Below, piece by piece: positions 1-9,174 of a stretch of DNA of 64,000 bases. The notes below the pieces were generated by a model. It was not told the DNA's origin and did no database searches. It saw nothing but the letters and a program-made list of their open reading frames with translations. The number at the start of each line of letters is the position of its first letter. Position 1 is the stretch's first letter. The position numbers and the translations under genes were made by a program. This DNA is from Millisia brevis NBRC 105863 (lineage in GTDB: Bacteria; Actinomycetota; Actinomycetes; Mycobacteriales; Mycobacteriaceae): positions 372,001 through 436,000 of the forward strand of contig NZ_BCRN01000001.1 of assembly GCF_001552615.1 (NCBI RefSeq), in the 5' to 3' direction.

Positions 1-2436
1 GACGACACCGGGGGCTACCCGCCTCGCGACATCCAAGGGTTCTACACCCGTGACGAGCTCGAACTACTCGTCCAACGGCGTCAGAGCAAACAGCCGCTAC
101 CTACCGAATCGGTCAACACCGAGATCGTCGGGCGCCCCTACCAGGCGCGAGCCATCAAGGCGGTAGCCGATGCCTTCGACCAGAAACAGCGCGAGGCGCT
201 GCTGGTGATGGCCACCGGATCGGGGAAGACTCGCACCACCATCGCCCTGGTGGACCTGCTGCAGAAGGCAAATTGGGTCAAACGGGTGCTATTCCTCGCC
301 GACCGTACCGCCCTGGTAAACCAGGCCGTCAACGCGTTCAAACAACACCTGCCCGGGTCAACAACCGTCAACCTGCTCACTGAGAAGGGGGTCGACGGTC
401 GGGTCTACGTCTCCACCTACCCGACGATGATGAATGCGATCAACGAGTTCGATGGCACGGAAAGACGTTTCGGGCCCGGATACTTCGATCTGGTGGTTAT
501 CGACGAGGCGCATCGGTCGGTGTACGCCAAGTACGGTGCGATCTTCGAGTACTTTGATTCGCTGCTCGTCGGCCTGACTGCCACCCCGAAGGACGAGGTG
601 GACCACAACACCTACCGCCTGTTCCACCTCGAAGACGGCGTCCCCACCGACAGCTACCCGCTCGACGAGGCGGTCGCTTCCGGCTATCTCGTCCCGCCCA
701 AGGGTATCGCCGTCGGCACGACGTTCCTGCGGTCCGGCATCACCTACGACGATCTCACCGACGAAGAAAAGGAACAGTGGGACGCGCTGGACTGGGGCGA
801 AGACGGGCCACCGACGGAGGTCGGCGCCGAGGAGATCAACCGCTTCCTCTTCAACGAAGACACCGTCGACAAGGTCTTGGCGCACCTCATGCTCGGCGGG
901 CACAAGGTGGCCGGCGGGGATCGCCTCGGGAAGACGATCATCTTCGCGAAGAACCAGGCGCATGCGGAGTTCATCGCCACCCGCTTCGACGTCGCCTACC
1001 CGGAACTGGCCGGCAGCTTCGCCCGGGTGATCACCCATGGCACGCCTTACGCGCAGAGCCTGATCGACGACTTCTCGGTCGCGGACAAGGCCCCGCATAT
1101 TGCCATCAGCGTCGACATGCTCGACACCGGGATCGACGTACCCGAGATCGTCAACCTGGTGTTCTTCAAGTTGGTTCGGTCCAAGTCGAAGTTCTGGCAG
1201 ATGATCGGCCGCGGGACCCGGCTGTGCCCCGATCTGTTCGGCCCCGGCCAGGACAAGCACGACTTCTACGTTTTCGACTTCTGCCAGAATCTCGAGTACT
1301 TCCGTCAAAACCTCCCCGGCACCACCGGAAGCACCCAAAAATCGCTCGGGCAACGTCTCTTCGAAGCTCGCGCCGGTCTTGCCGTTGCCCTCGGCGACTC
1401 CGAACCGGAGCTGCGCGCAGATACCGTGGAGAAGCTGCGGGAGATAACCGCAGGCATGAACCTGGACAATTTCATTGTCCGCCCGCACCGCCGTGTAGTG
1501 GAGAAGTACTCCACCCCGGATGCCTGGGCGACGCTCACCCCCGAGGATTCGGACGCTATCCGTGAACTCGCGGGGTTGCCGTCCACCCTTCGCGATGACG
1601 ACGAGGAGGCCAAGCGCTTCGACCTGCTGATCTTGCGCCGTCAGCTGGCCCAGTTGCAGGGCGACGCCGTGCAGGCGGAGCAAATCCGCGAGCGTGTGCA
1701 GCACATCGCATCGTCGCTGCTGGGGAAGACTACGATCCCCGGCGTTGCTGCGCAGGCAGAGTTGCTGGAGGCCCTCAACGGCGAAGAATGGTGGGTCGAC
1801 GTGACTCTCCCGATCCTTGAGCAGGCCCGCCGTAAGCTCCGCTCCCTGGTGCGATTCACCGACAAGGTGCGCCGCAATCCGGTCTACACCGACTTCGAGG
1901 ACACCCTCCAAGAGGCAACGCACATCTCACTGCCCGGTGTGACACCCGGGACCGACTTCGAGCGTTTCCGTGCCAAGGCCGAAGCCTACCTGCGTGAACA
2001 CCTCGACAACCTGGCCCTCCAACGGTTGCGTCGCAACAAGCAACTCACTGCGGATGATCTGAGCGAATTGGAGCAGATGCTGGTCGCAGCGGGAGGCAAG
2101 AACATCGACATCGCCTGGGCCAACGAACGTGGGGGCGGGCTGGGACTCTTCGTCCGCAATCTGGTCGGCCTCGATCGCGATACCGCTCGTGAGGCGTTCG
2201 AACGCTACCTCGACGACACTACGTTCTCCGCCGATCAGATTCGGTTCGTCAGCCTCATCGTCGACGAACTCACCAAGAACGGCGTGGTGGATCCCGCGCG
2301 CCTCTTCGAATCCCCGTACACCGATTACGCACCCACCGGCCCCGACCACGTCTTTCCGGACACCGATGTGAACGCCATCGTCGGCACTTTGCGGAACATC
2401 AAAGGTACGGCGATACCGGGGGATGTCGCCTCGTAG
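1..2436 (+). CDS. hsdR: Type I restriction enzyme R subunit (HsdR), 5' end outside window
   Basis: The reading frame is open from base 1, so the N-terminus and its HsdR nuclease domain lie upstream; 811 residues are visible. They form the ATP-dependent translocase part: RPYQ motif near residue 46, Walker A ATGSGKT near 71-77, DEAH box (VIDEAHRS) near 166-173, GLTATP motif III, and the motif VI region QMIGRGTRL. The C-terminal third fits the EcoEI-type HsdR C-terminal domain. The protein cuts unmodified DNA after translocation, in complex with HsdM and HsdS, which must lie outside the window. The stop is only 12 bases from the convergent VWA gene, so this is one edge of the restriction locus. 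Family certain; subtype (EcoEI-like) inferred from motif spacing. Confidence 0.93.
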   Translation, partial: DDTGGYPPRDIQGFYTRDELELLVQRRQSKQPLPTESVNTEIVGRPYQARAIKAVADAFDQKQREALLVMATGSGKTRTTIALVDLLQKANWVKRVLFLADRTALVNQAVNAFKQHLPGSTTVNLLTEKGVDGRVYVSTYPTMMNAINEFDGTERRFGPGYFDLVVIDEAHRSVYAKYGAIFEYFDSLLVGLTATPKDEVDHNTYRLFHLEDGVPTDSYPLDEAVASGYLVPPKGIAVGTTFLRSGITYDDLTDEEKEQWDALDWGEDGPPTEVGAEEINRFLFNEDTVDKVLAHLMLGGHKVAGGDRLGKTIIFAKNQAHAEFIATRFDVAYPELAGSFARVITHGTPYAQSLIDDFSVADKAPHIAISVDMLDTGIDVPEIVNLVFFKLVRSKSKFWQMIGRGTRLCPDLFGPGQDKHDFYVFDFCQNLEYFRQNLPGTTGSTQKSLGQRLFEARAGLAVALGDSEPELRADTVEKLREITAGMNLDNFIVRPHRRVVEKYSTPDAWATLTPEDSDAIRELAGLPSTLRDDDEEAKRFDLLILRRQLAQLQGDAVQAEQIRERVQHIASSLLGKTTIPGVAAQAELLEALNGEEWWVDVTLPILEQARRKLRSLVRFTDKVRRNPVYTDFEDTLQEATHISLPGVTPGTDFERFRAKAEAYLREHLDNLALQRLRRNKQLTADDLSELEQMLVAAGGKNIDIAWANERGGGLGLFVRNLVGLDRDTAREAFERYLDDTTFSADQIRFVSLIVDELTKNGVVDPARLFESPYTDYAPTGPDHVFPDTDVNAIVGTLRNIKGTAIPGDVAS

Positions 2437-2448
2437 CCAAGCCAGCGC

Positions 2449-3405
2449 TCAGGCACCGAGTAGCCGCTCCAGGACCGCCGGCAGGTCGCGGATCGACTCG
2501 AGCGACCCCACCCGGGCGCCGACGCGGGCACCGAAGGCACGGGCCTCCTCGTCGTCCGACGCCGGGGCGATGATGCGCAGTTCGTCGATACCGCGGGCGG
2601 CGGGCAGCGGGTCGATGTCGTCGGTGACGCGGCAGTCCGACAGCAGCACCACGATCCGGCGGGTCGCGCGCGCTCGGTCGAGCTGGACGCGGGCGGCGCG
2701 GCATGCTGCATCGAGCGAGGTCACCCCGTGTCCGCGCAATCCGAGGACCCGGTCGACGACGGTGGCAGGGCTCGCCGCGGCGCCGATATCGAGCAGCACC
2801 TCGCAGCGCCGGTCGAAGGCGATCACCGACAGTTCGGTACCGGTCTGCTCCGCCCGCAGCGCGCAGGCGGCAGCCGCCATCGCGGCGGTCGCCAACCGGC
2901 TGCCCTCCATCGACCCGGACCGGTCGAGCAGCAGGCAGACCGCGCTGCGCGGCTTGCGCCAATGCCGCGACCACAGCTCGTCGACCGCGGGCGCCCGGTT
3001 CTGCGCCCGCGCATCGGCGATCTGCTCGATCGACGCGTCGATGTCGATATCGCCGCCGAGGTCCGCGCGCACCGACTCGAGCTTCGCGGCGCCGGACCCC
3101 GACCGGGCACCGACGCGCGCCCGGTCGAGGATCAGCCGGGGTACCAGCGCACTGACCCGCTTGCGCAGATCGACATCGGTCGCCCTGCGCATCCGCATCA
3201 GCAGCGCCAACGCGTCGTCGGGATCGTCGGCCAACGCCTCGGCCAGCGCGTCCTCGTCGAGTTCCCCGACCTCCGGGGAGATTTCGACGAACCGTGGATG
3301 CCGCGAGAGTTCCGATCGCGGCGCGGTGGAATCACGCCGGGGGCGGCGTTGCTGCTGCCGGTCGGCGTCGGAGGGTCCGCCCGCCCCGGGTGAGGGCGGG
3401 CTCAG
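2449..3405 (-). CDS. VWA-domain protein (CoxE-like), partner of the MoxR ATPase
   Basis: About 318 residues with a C-terminal von Willebrand A domain. The MIDAS motif DRSGSM lies at about 161-166 (Asp161, Ser163, Ser165), followed by the alternating strands and helices of a VWA fold. Residues 1-150 are a charged region rich in Asp and Arg. It follows the MoxR ATPase on the same strand; MoxR/VWA pairs act together as chaperone-like or metal-insertion modules. Start choice is odd: no ATG, GTG or TTG lies in frame near the upstream stop. The best candidate is CTG at 3405, sharing bases with the MoxR TGA and preceded by GGGGGA. A TTG near codon 58 would give a shorter protein that still includes the VWA domain. 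The substrate is unknown. Confidence 0.8.
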   Translation of the reverse strand: MSPPSPGAGGPSDADRQQQRRPRRDSTAPRSELSRHPRFVEISPEVGELDEDALAEALADDPDDALALLMRMRRATDVDLRKRVSALVPRLILDRARVGARSGSGAAKLESVRADLGGDIDIDASIEQIADARAQNRAPAVDELWSRHWRKPRSAVCLLLDRSGSMEGSRLATAAMAAAACALRAEQTGTELSVIAFDRRCEVLLDIGAAASPATVVDRVLGLRGHGVTSLDAACRAARVQLDRARATRRIVVLLSDCRVTDDIDPLPAARGIDELRIIAPASDDEEARAFGARVGARVGSLESIRDLPAVLERLLGA

Positions 3406-4310
3406 ATTTCCCCCGAGCCACTCCCCTCGGCGGATTCGCTTGCGGATTCCTCGGATTCGTCCGAAGGCGGCGGCCCGAAGATGTCCGTGTAAAGCTGCTC
3501 GATGATCTGTTCGGCACTGCGCTGCGCCGACTCCTCCACCCGCACCCGACCACTCAGGGCCACCCGGGCGGCGTCGAGGCCGACGAACCAGTCGTCGGCC
3601 GGGACCTGCCGGGCCTTCGCCAAATGGTGTGTGATGGAAGCGAAGTCGATCGCGCCGCGCACCGAGGAGCCGAAGCGCAGGTCCGGGTGCTCGCGGGTGG
3701 CACGCACCAGCTCCACCGCCTGCCGACCCCACTGCGCGGACGGCACCGGCGCCCGGCCGGTGACGATCTGCTGTTCGGCTTCGGCGGACTGGTAGTCCAT
3801 GGCGATCCGGCAGACCCGGTCGTAGATCGCCCCGGAGACGCGCGCGGTTCCGACGGCGTCGAACGGATTCATCGCCGCCACAACGGCAAATCCCTCGGCG
3901 GCCCGCACCACGCCGAGGCGCGGGACGGCAATCTCGCGTTCCGACATCACCGCCAGCAGGGTGTTGAGGGTTTCCTCGGGCACCCGGTTGAGCTCCTCGA
4001 CGTAGAACAGCCCGCCCTCGCGCATCGCGGTCAGCAGCGGTCCGTCGACGAAGATCTCCGGGTCGTACCCACGGGCGAGGACCTGCGCCGGGTCGAACTG
4101 GCCGACCACGCGGGCCGGGGTCAGCTCGGCATTGCCCTCCACCAGAACGAACGCGGTCGCCAGGTCGCCCGCCACGCGGCGCAGCAACGTCGACTTACCG
4201 GTCCCCGGTGGCCCCTCGAGCACGACGTTGGCCCCACCGGCCAACGCCGCCTCGATCAGTTCGGTCTCGCGGGCCCGGTCGACGACCGGGCCCGCCACGT
4301 GTTCAACCAA
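3402..4310 (-). CDS. MoxR-family AAA ATPase
   Basis: 302 residues with an AAA+ core: Walker A GPPGTGKST near residue 34, Walker B and following residues in YVEELNRVPEE, and sensor 1 in VVAAMNPFD. These match the MoxR group, whose members work with VWA proteins to remodel or load metal cofactors into partner proteins. The VWA gene overlaps its stop, so the two are translationally coupled. The chosen start is TTG at 4310; GTG four codons downstream is an alternative. The C-terminal tail is a Ser/Glu-rich acidic stretch without recognisable fold. The client protein cannot be told from the sequence; the nearest upstream gene on this strand is an alcohol dehydrogenase. Confidence 0.88.
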   Translation of the reverse strand: MVEHVAGPVVDRARETELIEAALAGGANVVLEGPPGTGKSTLLRRVAGDLATAFVLVEGNAELTPARVVGQFDPAQVLARGYDPEIFVDGPLLTAMREGGLFYVEELNRVPEETLNTLLAVMSEREIAVPRLGVVRAAEGFAVVAAMNPFDAVGTARVSGAIYDRVCRIAMDYQSAEAEQQIVTGRAPVPSAQWGRQAVELVRATREHPDLRFGSSVRGAIDFASITHHLAKARQVPADDWFVGLDAARVALSGRVRVEESAQRSAEQIIEQLYTDIFGPPPSDESEESASESAEGSGSGEI

Positions 4311-4311
4311 T

Positions 4312-4378
4312 TCGACTCGGTGCTCTCGGTTCAGTGCTCGGAAAGACTCAGTACTCGTGGAGACTCAGTGCTCGTGGA
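4312..4378 (-). repeat. Four degenerate tandem units of about 17 bp
   Basis: Read on the minus strand, the unit CCACGAGCACTGAGTCT is followed by CCACGAGTACTGAGTCT (one change) and two more decayed copies containing GAGCACTGA and GAGCACCGAG. The first unit holds the stop codon of the alcohol dehydrogenase, so the array begins inside its last codons and fills the gap to moxR. It looks like local slippage or duplication. No function is evident. Confidence 0.6.
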
Positions 4379-5477
4379 CCAGGACGCCGCGAATGTTCTT
4401 GCCGTTGAGCAGATCGTCGTAGCCCTCGTTGATCTGATCGAGGGTGTACGTCTTGGTGACCAGCTCGTCGAGCTTGATATCGCCGGACTGGTAGAGCCCG
4501 AGGATGCGCGGGATATCGACGGTCGGGTTGCAGTCGCCGAAGAGGCTGCCGCGAACCTCCTTGCGCCACAGCGTCATGATGGAACCGGAGAGGTTGACAC
4601 TCATCTCCTCCATCTTGTTCAGGCCGGTCAGCACCACGATGCCGCCCTTGCCGACCGAGTCGAAGCCGCCCTGGACGATCTCGGCGGTCATCAGGCCGGG
4701 GGTCAGGATGGCGGAGTCGGCCATCTGCCCGCGGGTCAGGTCGGTGATGGTCTGCATCGCTTCTTCGTTGGTGGCGAAGGCGTGCGTCGCACCGAGTTCC
4801 ATCGCCTTCTCGCGCTTATTGGGCAGCGGGTCGATCGCGATGACGTTCTTCGCGCCGGCCAGCGCGGCGCCCTGGACGGCGTTGATGCCGATACCGCCGA
4901 TACCGGCGACCACGACGGTGTCACCGGCCTTGACGCCGGCGGTGTTGACGGCGGCACCCCATCCGGTGGGGACGCCGCAGCCGACGAGGACCGCCTTGTC
5001 GAGCGGCAGATCGTCGTCCACCTTGACGCAGGAGTTCTGGTGGATCAGGCCGTACTGGCTGAACGTGCCGAGCATGCACATCGCGCCGTAGTTGCCCTTG
5101 GGCCCGGTCGCGGGCCAGTGCTCGCCGGGCAGGTAGCCCTCGAGGATGGTGGCGCCCATGTCGCAGATCGACTGGCGGCCGGTGGCGCAGTAGCGACAGA
5201 CACCGCAGTTCGGGATGAACGAACAGACGACGCGGTCGCCCGGCTTGACGCGGGTGACGCCCGGGCCGACTTCCTCGATGACGCCCGCGCCCTCGTGGCC
5301 GAGGATCATCGGCAGGCGGCCGGGCAGGTCGCCGTGGGCGATGTGGATGTCGGAGTGGCACAGCCCGCCGTACAGGTAGCGGATCAGCACCTCACCCTCG
5401 CGCGGCTTGTCGAGTTCGAGTTCCTCGATCTCGATCGGCTTGCCGAATTCGTAGACAACGGCGGCCTTGGTCTTCAT
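4365..5477 (-). CDS. Zinc-dependent alcohol dehydrogenase, NDMA-dependent type
   Basis: 370-residue medium-chain dehydrogenase. Catalytic zinc ligands are Cys40 (GLCHSD) and His61-Glu62 (GHEGAG), with a third ligand in VGCGVP. The structural zinc site is Cys91, Cys94, Cys97 and Cys105. The nucleotide-binding motif GIGGIGINAVQG is clear. The overall sequence is closest to the actinobacterial alcohol dehydrogenases that hold NAD tightly and use an artificial acceptor (NDMA) in vitro; their natural electron acceptor is not settled for most members. ATG at 5477 is preceded by AGGAGAG. The gene has a 169-base upstream gap, probably its own promoter. The alcohol oxidised is not predictable. The family call is firm, the NDMA subtype inferred. 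Confidence 0.9.
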   Translation of the reverse strand: MKTKAAVVYEFGKPIEIEELELDKPREGEVLIRYLYGGLCHSDIHIAHGDLPGRLPMILGHEGAGVIEEVGPGVTRVKPGDRVVCSFIPNCGVCRYCATGRQSICDMGATILEGYLPGEHWPATGPKGNYGAMCMLGTFSQYGLIHQNSCVKVDDDLPLDKAVLVGCGVPTGWGAAVNTAGVKAGDTVVVAGIGGIGINAVQGAALAGAKNVIAIDPLPNKREKAMELGATHAFATNEEAMQTITDLTRGQMADSAILTPGLMTAEIVQGGFDSVGKGGIVVLTGLNKMEEMSVNLSGSIMTLWRKEVRGSLFGDCNPTVDIPRILGLYQSGDIKLDELVTKTYTLDQINEGYDDLLNGKNIRGVLVHEH

Positions 5478-5646
5478 GTGCTCTCCTGCGCATCGACGGG
5501 CGGGTGGTGATACCCACCACAGTGTCTCCGGATCGCCCGTTCGGGTGTTCAGAATCTGCACACGCACAAGAAACTGGGATGAATCCACCGCGCCCGTCCG
5601 GCCGGTTGCTCTGGTCGAGCGTCCCCAACCGAATCCGACCGGCAGC

Positions 5647-7479
5647 TCAATCAGCGTGCACGATGTCACGCAGTCGCTGGGTCTTGTCGTCGGTCCAACC
5701 GGGCGGTTGCAGCACCGCCGCCCAGGCGTCGGCGACGTCCTTGACGTAGCGGTGGCCGTGCCCGTCCGGGACGTCGACCGCGACGGCCATATCCGCCGAC
5801 AGCTGCAGAAAGGTCACCACCGGTATCCAGTTCATCCGCGGCGATACGTCGTAGCCGCGCGGTTCCCGCAGCCAGTCGGGTTCGTTGAACAGCAGATCGG
5901 GGTTCCACCAGGCGATCGGATCGGAGGCGTGCTGCAGGTAGACCACCCGCGGCTCGTCCCAGTCGACGCCGGCGGGGCTGTTCAGGTCGCCGGCGCGGGC
6001 GACGAAGCGCACGTTCGTGCCCTGGTTGTACGTCGGCAGCCACATCGGCGACCCGGGGTCGCGCTCGGAGGTGAGCGTCGTCCAGATCGTGTTGTTGAAC
6101 GTCGGCCCGGAGAACAGCGCCCCGTCGGTGCGGGCGATCAGGTTGTTCAGCGCCAGGAACGGCGCCTCGCCACCGAACGAGCCGAGGCTCTCACCGAACA
6201 TCACCACCCGCGGCCGCTCCGCTTCGGGAACGGTGCGCACCAGCGCGTCGACCGCCTCGAACAGCGCCACCCCGGCCTGTCGGGCGTTCTCCTGGTCGAC
6301 GAGGAAGGACAGCCAACTCGGCAGATAGGAGTACTGCATGGTGACGATCGCGCTGTCGCCGTTGAACATGTACTCGATCGCGGACGCCTCGGCCTCGTTG
6401 ATCCAGCCGGTGCCGGTGGTCGCGCCGATCGCGACAACCGCGCGATCGAGCCCGCCGGTGCGCTGCAATTCGTTGGCCGCCGCCTGCGCGGCCGCCTCGA
6501 GGTCGCCGTCCGGGTCCTTGCCGGCGTAGACGCGGATCGGTTCCATCGCCGGCGACCCGTTGAACTGCGTCAACTCGTCGGTGGTCGGGCCGCCGGTGAC
6601 GAAGATGCGCCCCTCGCGCCCCAGCGACTCCCAGCTGACCTGCGACTGCGGCCCGCCGGAGCGCAGCGGCGTCGTCGGCGCCCCCGAGTCGGTGGTGTCC
6701 TCCTCGTTGACCGCATTGAAGGAGTTGTTGAGGATGTCCATGGCGCCCCGGGCGATCACGCCGTTGATCAGCCCGATCGACAGCATCAACAGCAGACCGA
6801 CCGCGACGACCCCGGAGACCCGCGGCGGGGCGACCCGTTCCAGCAGTCGCATTATCGCGTCGACGAGCCGGCGGATCCACTGCCCGGCGGTGACGAACAC
6901 GAAGAACAGCACGATGCCGAGGAGCGCCGCCTGCGGGTAGTTGTACCAGCGCAAATGGGGGACATCCATCAGATCGCGGACGTCGTTCTGCCAGGAGTGG
7001 AAGAGGTATTGGCCGGAGCCGATGCCGATCACGCTGACCACCGCCAGCATCAGCCAGGCCCAGCGCGGCGGACTGGGGCTGGTCGCGGCGCCGCGCATGT
7101 ACTGCACCAGCCAAACACCGAAGACGCCGAACATGTAGCCGATCGCCCCGGCGGAACCGCTGACGATGCCCTGGAAGAGCGGTCCGCGCGGGAGCAATGA
7201 CGGCGTCAGGGACAGGATGATGAAGACCAGGCCGACCGCGGTGCCGAAGAACGTGTAGTGCGCGGTCCACCACAGTCCGAAGCGGGTGCGGACCGGTCCG
7301 CCGAAGGCGCCCCATCGGGTGGCCGCCCCGGGCTCGGAGTCGGCGGCGGGAGCCGCATGGGAGACGGGCGGGGTATCGGGGGCGAGAGCGGCATCGGGGG
7401 CGGGAACGGCATCGAAGGCGGGCGGGGTCCCGGCAGCGGGCGCAGGTCCGCGGTCCGGGCCGTTCGCGATCGCCTCCAT
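5647..7479 (-). CDS. Membrane protein with C-terminal alpha/beta-hydrolase domain
   Basis: About 610 residues. After a proline/alanine-rich N-terminal segment come several hydrophobic helices (roughly residues 65-260), then a soluble alpha/beta-hydrolase domain. The nucleophile elbow is GESLGS with Ser431. Likely acid and histidine lie in HASDP (about 520) and in GHGHRYVKD (about 575). This matches the two-part Abhydrolase_9 family common in actinobacteria, whose substrate is unknown. An upstream in-frame start at 7578 would overlap the MFS gene; ATG at 7479, with GGGGAG before it, avoids that. It lies 64 bases behind the MFS exporter stop and may share its transcript. Confidence 0.85.
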   Translation of the reverse strand: MEAIANGPDRGPAPAAGTPPAFDAVPAPDAALAPDTPPVSHAAPAADSEPGAATRWGAFGGPVRTRFGLWWTAHYTFFGTAVGLVFIILSLTPSLLPRGPLFQGIVSGSAGAIGYMFGVFGVWLVQYMRGAATSPSPPRWAWLMLAVVSVIGIGSGQYLFHSWQNDVRDLMDVPHLRWYNYPQAALLGIVLFFVFVTAGQWIRRLVDAIMRLLERVAPPRVSGVVAVGLLLMLSIGLINGVIARGAMDILNNSFNAVNEEDTTDSGAPTTPLRSGGPQSQVSWESLGREGRIFVTGGPTTDELTQFNGSPAMEPIRVYAGKDPDGDLEAAAQAAANELQRTGGLDRAVVAIGATTGTGWINEAEASAIEYMFNGDSAIVTMQYSYLPSWLSFLVDQENARQAGVALFEAVDALVRTVPEAERPRVVMFGESLGSFGGEAPFLALNNLIARTDGALFSGPTFNNTIWTTLTSERDPGSPMWLPTYNQGTNVRFVARAGDLNSPAGVDWDEPRVVYLQHASDPIAWWNPDLLFNEPDWLREPRGYDVSPRMNWIPVVTFLQLSADMAVAVDVPDGHGHRYVKDVADAWAAVLQPPGWTDDKTQRLRDIVHAD

Positions 7480-7543
7480 ACCGGTGCTCCCCCCGAATCC
7501 GATACGCCGACCACACCGGGACCCGATCGAGCCCGCCAGGACA

Positions 7544-9082
7544 TCATGCCGCTTCGGTCGGCGCCCCGCCGTTGTCACTATTGCCGTCGGCCGCGTCGGC
7601 CGGGATGAGCACCGCGGTCAGTACGGCCGCGACCACCATCAGGACCGCGGCGATCGCATAGGCGGCGGCCGCCCCGTCGAGATATCCCTCGATACCTGAA
7701 CGATCTGCGATCACGGCGAACAGAATCGATCCGAGCGCCGCCACCCCGATCGCCATGCCGATCTGCTGGACCGTATTGAGCAATCCGGACGCCGACCCGA
7801 CCTCGTGTTCGTCCAAGGAGGCGGTCAGCACGTCGAAGATCGGTCCCATGGCGGTACCCACCCCGACACCGACGATCAGCAGCCCGGGAGCCAGCCACCA
7901 GGCGCCCACCGGCCCCACCGTCAGGGTCACGACCAGCACGATCAACCCGACAGCGGCGACGAGGTAGCCCATCAGCAGCTGCCGGCGGCCGCGCGCGATC
8001 CGATCGGATGCCTTCATGCCGAGCACCATCCCGGCGGCCATCGGCAGCGACGCGACCGCCGATTCCGTCGGGCTCAGTCCCATCCCGAGCTGCAGGACGA
8101 CCGCGAGGATGAACGCCGCCGAGGTGAAGGCGGTGAAGAACGCCAGGCTGATCGCCAGCGCGCCGAGGAAGACCTTCTTGCCGAACAGCGACGGCACGAC
8201 CAGCACGTCCCGGCCGGAGGCGGCGCGGGTGCGCTGCTGCCGGACAAAGATCGCCAGCAGCGCGACGGACCCGACCAGCATGCCGAAGCACCACAACGGC
8301 CACCCCAGGTCGCGGCCCTCGACCAGCGGAAAGACCAGCGCGACCAGGGCGAGGACCGCCAGGACGCAGCCGACGAGGTCGATGCGGATCGTGCGGTCGG
8401 CCGACGACTCCGGCAGCCGGGTGCGGCCGACGATCAGGCCGATCACCCCGAGCGGGATGCTGATCGCGAAGATGGCGCGCCAGCCGAGTCCGAGGATGTT
8501 CGCGTCGACCAGCAGGCCGGCGACGATCGGACCGGCGATCGCCGCGAGCGCCAGGGTGACGCCGAAGATGCCGAAGGCCTTGCCGATCATGTCGCGCGGG
8601 ACGACGTCGCGGATCAGCCCGAAGGATTGGGGCAGCATCAGCGCGCCGAGCATGCCCTGGGCGAGGCGGGCGGCGAGCAGCATGTCGATGCTGGTCGAGC
8701 AGGCGGCGATCACCGAGGTGGCCACGAAGCCCGCCATCCCGATCAGGAAGAGCCGCCGACGGCCGTATCGGTCGCCGAGGCGTCCGCCGATCAACAGACC
8801 GCCGGCGAGGCCGAGGGTGTAGATCGCGGAGAGCCATTGCAGGGCGGACTCGCTGCCGCCCAGGTCGTGCAGGATCGACGGGCCGGCGACGGTGGTGACC
8901 AGCGAGTCGAGCAGATCCAGGACCTCACCGATCAGGATCGCGGCGAACGCGACCCAGATGACGACGGCGGCCGGTCGGCGTACGACGGGCGCGGGTTGCG
9001 CCACGGGGGTGCCGGGGACCCCGTCCGGGGTGTCGGGTCGGGGCTCGTCGAGCACATGGGGTGCTTCCGGTATGTGGGACAT
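7544..9082 (-). CDS. MFS exporter, DHA2 (EmrB/QacA) family
   Basis: 512 residues with about 14 membrane segments. The MFS motif A is present as GGRLGDRYGRRR, and the region around GPIVAGLLVD resembles motif C of drug/proton antiporters. It likely pumps hydrophobic compounds out of the cell using the proton gradient. ATG at 9082 follows GGAGGAGG closely, so the longer in-frame extension to 9148 is rejected. The gene diverges from a TetR regulator with two palindromes between them, so it is probably repressed by that TetR. Substrate unknown. Confidence 0.92.
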   Translation of the reverse strand: MSHIPEAPHVLDEPRPDTPDGVPGTPVAQPAPVVRRPAAVVIWVAFAAILIGEVLDLLDSLVTTVAGPSILHDLGGSESALQWLSAIYTLGLAGGLLIGGRLGDRYGRRRLFLIGMAGFVATSVIAACSTSIDMLLAARLAQGMLGALMLPQSFGLIRDVVPRDMIGKAFGIFGVTLALAAIAGPIVAGLLVDANILGLGWRAIFAISIPLGVIGLIVGRTRLPESSADRTIRIDLVGCVLAVLALVALVFPLVEGRDLGWPLWCFGMLVGSVALLAIFVRQQRTRAASGRDVLVVPSLFGKKVFLGALAISLAFFTAFTSAAFILAVVLQLGMGLSPTESAVASLPMAAGMVLGMKASDRIARGRRQLLMGYLVAAVGLIVLVVTLTVGPVGAWWLAPGLLIVGVGVGTAMGPIFDVLTASLDEHEVGSASGLLNTVQQIGMAIGVAALGSILFAVIADRSGIEGYLDGAAAAYAIAAVLMVVAAVLTAVLIPADAADGNSDNGGAPTEAA

Positions 9083-9104
9083 GGGGACCTCCTCCACATT
9101 GATG

Positions 9105-9155
9105 CCTAACGTCGTTAGGGCGAACAGCGGCCAGTGTGCTCCTAACACTGTTAGG
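9105..9155. promoter_or_regulatory. Two TetR operators in a divergent promoter
   Basis: Two 15-bp palindromes share half-sites: CCTAAC-GTC-GTTAGG at 9105-9119 and CCTAAC-ACT-GTTAGG at 9141-9155, 36 bp centre to centre. They lie between the MFS exporter and tetR. The second touches a TAGGAT; a further TAGGAT at 9163-9168 is six bases before the tetR ATG, giving a probable leaderless tetR transcript. Binding here would repress both directions. Confidence 0.8.
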
Positions 9156-9174
9156 ATGCAAGTAGGATGTTCCG

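Noticed and set aside
3294-5510. A 738-codon open frame on the plus strand opposite MoxR and the alcohol dehydrogenase
   Set aside because: It is antisense to two well-identified genes; long shadow frames are common at this GC content and the translation has no family features.
7805-9109. A 434-codon plus-strand frame opposite the MFS exporter
   Set aside because: Composition is Arg/Asp/Gln-rich low complexity, as expected for the complement of a membrane-protein gene.
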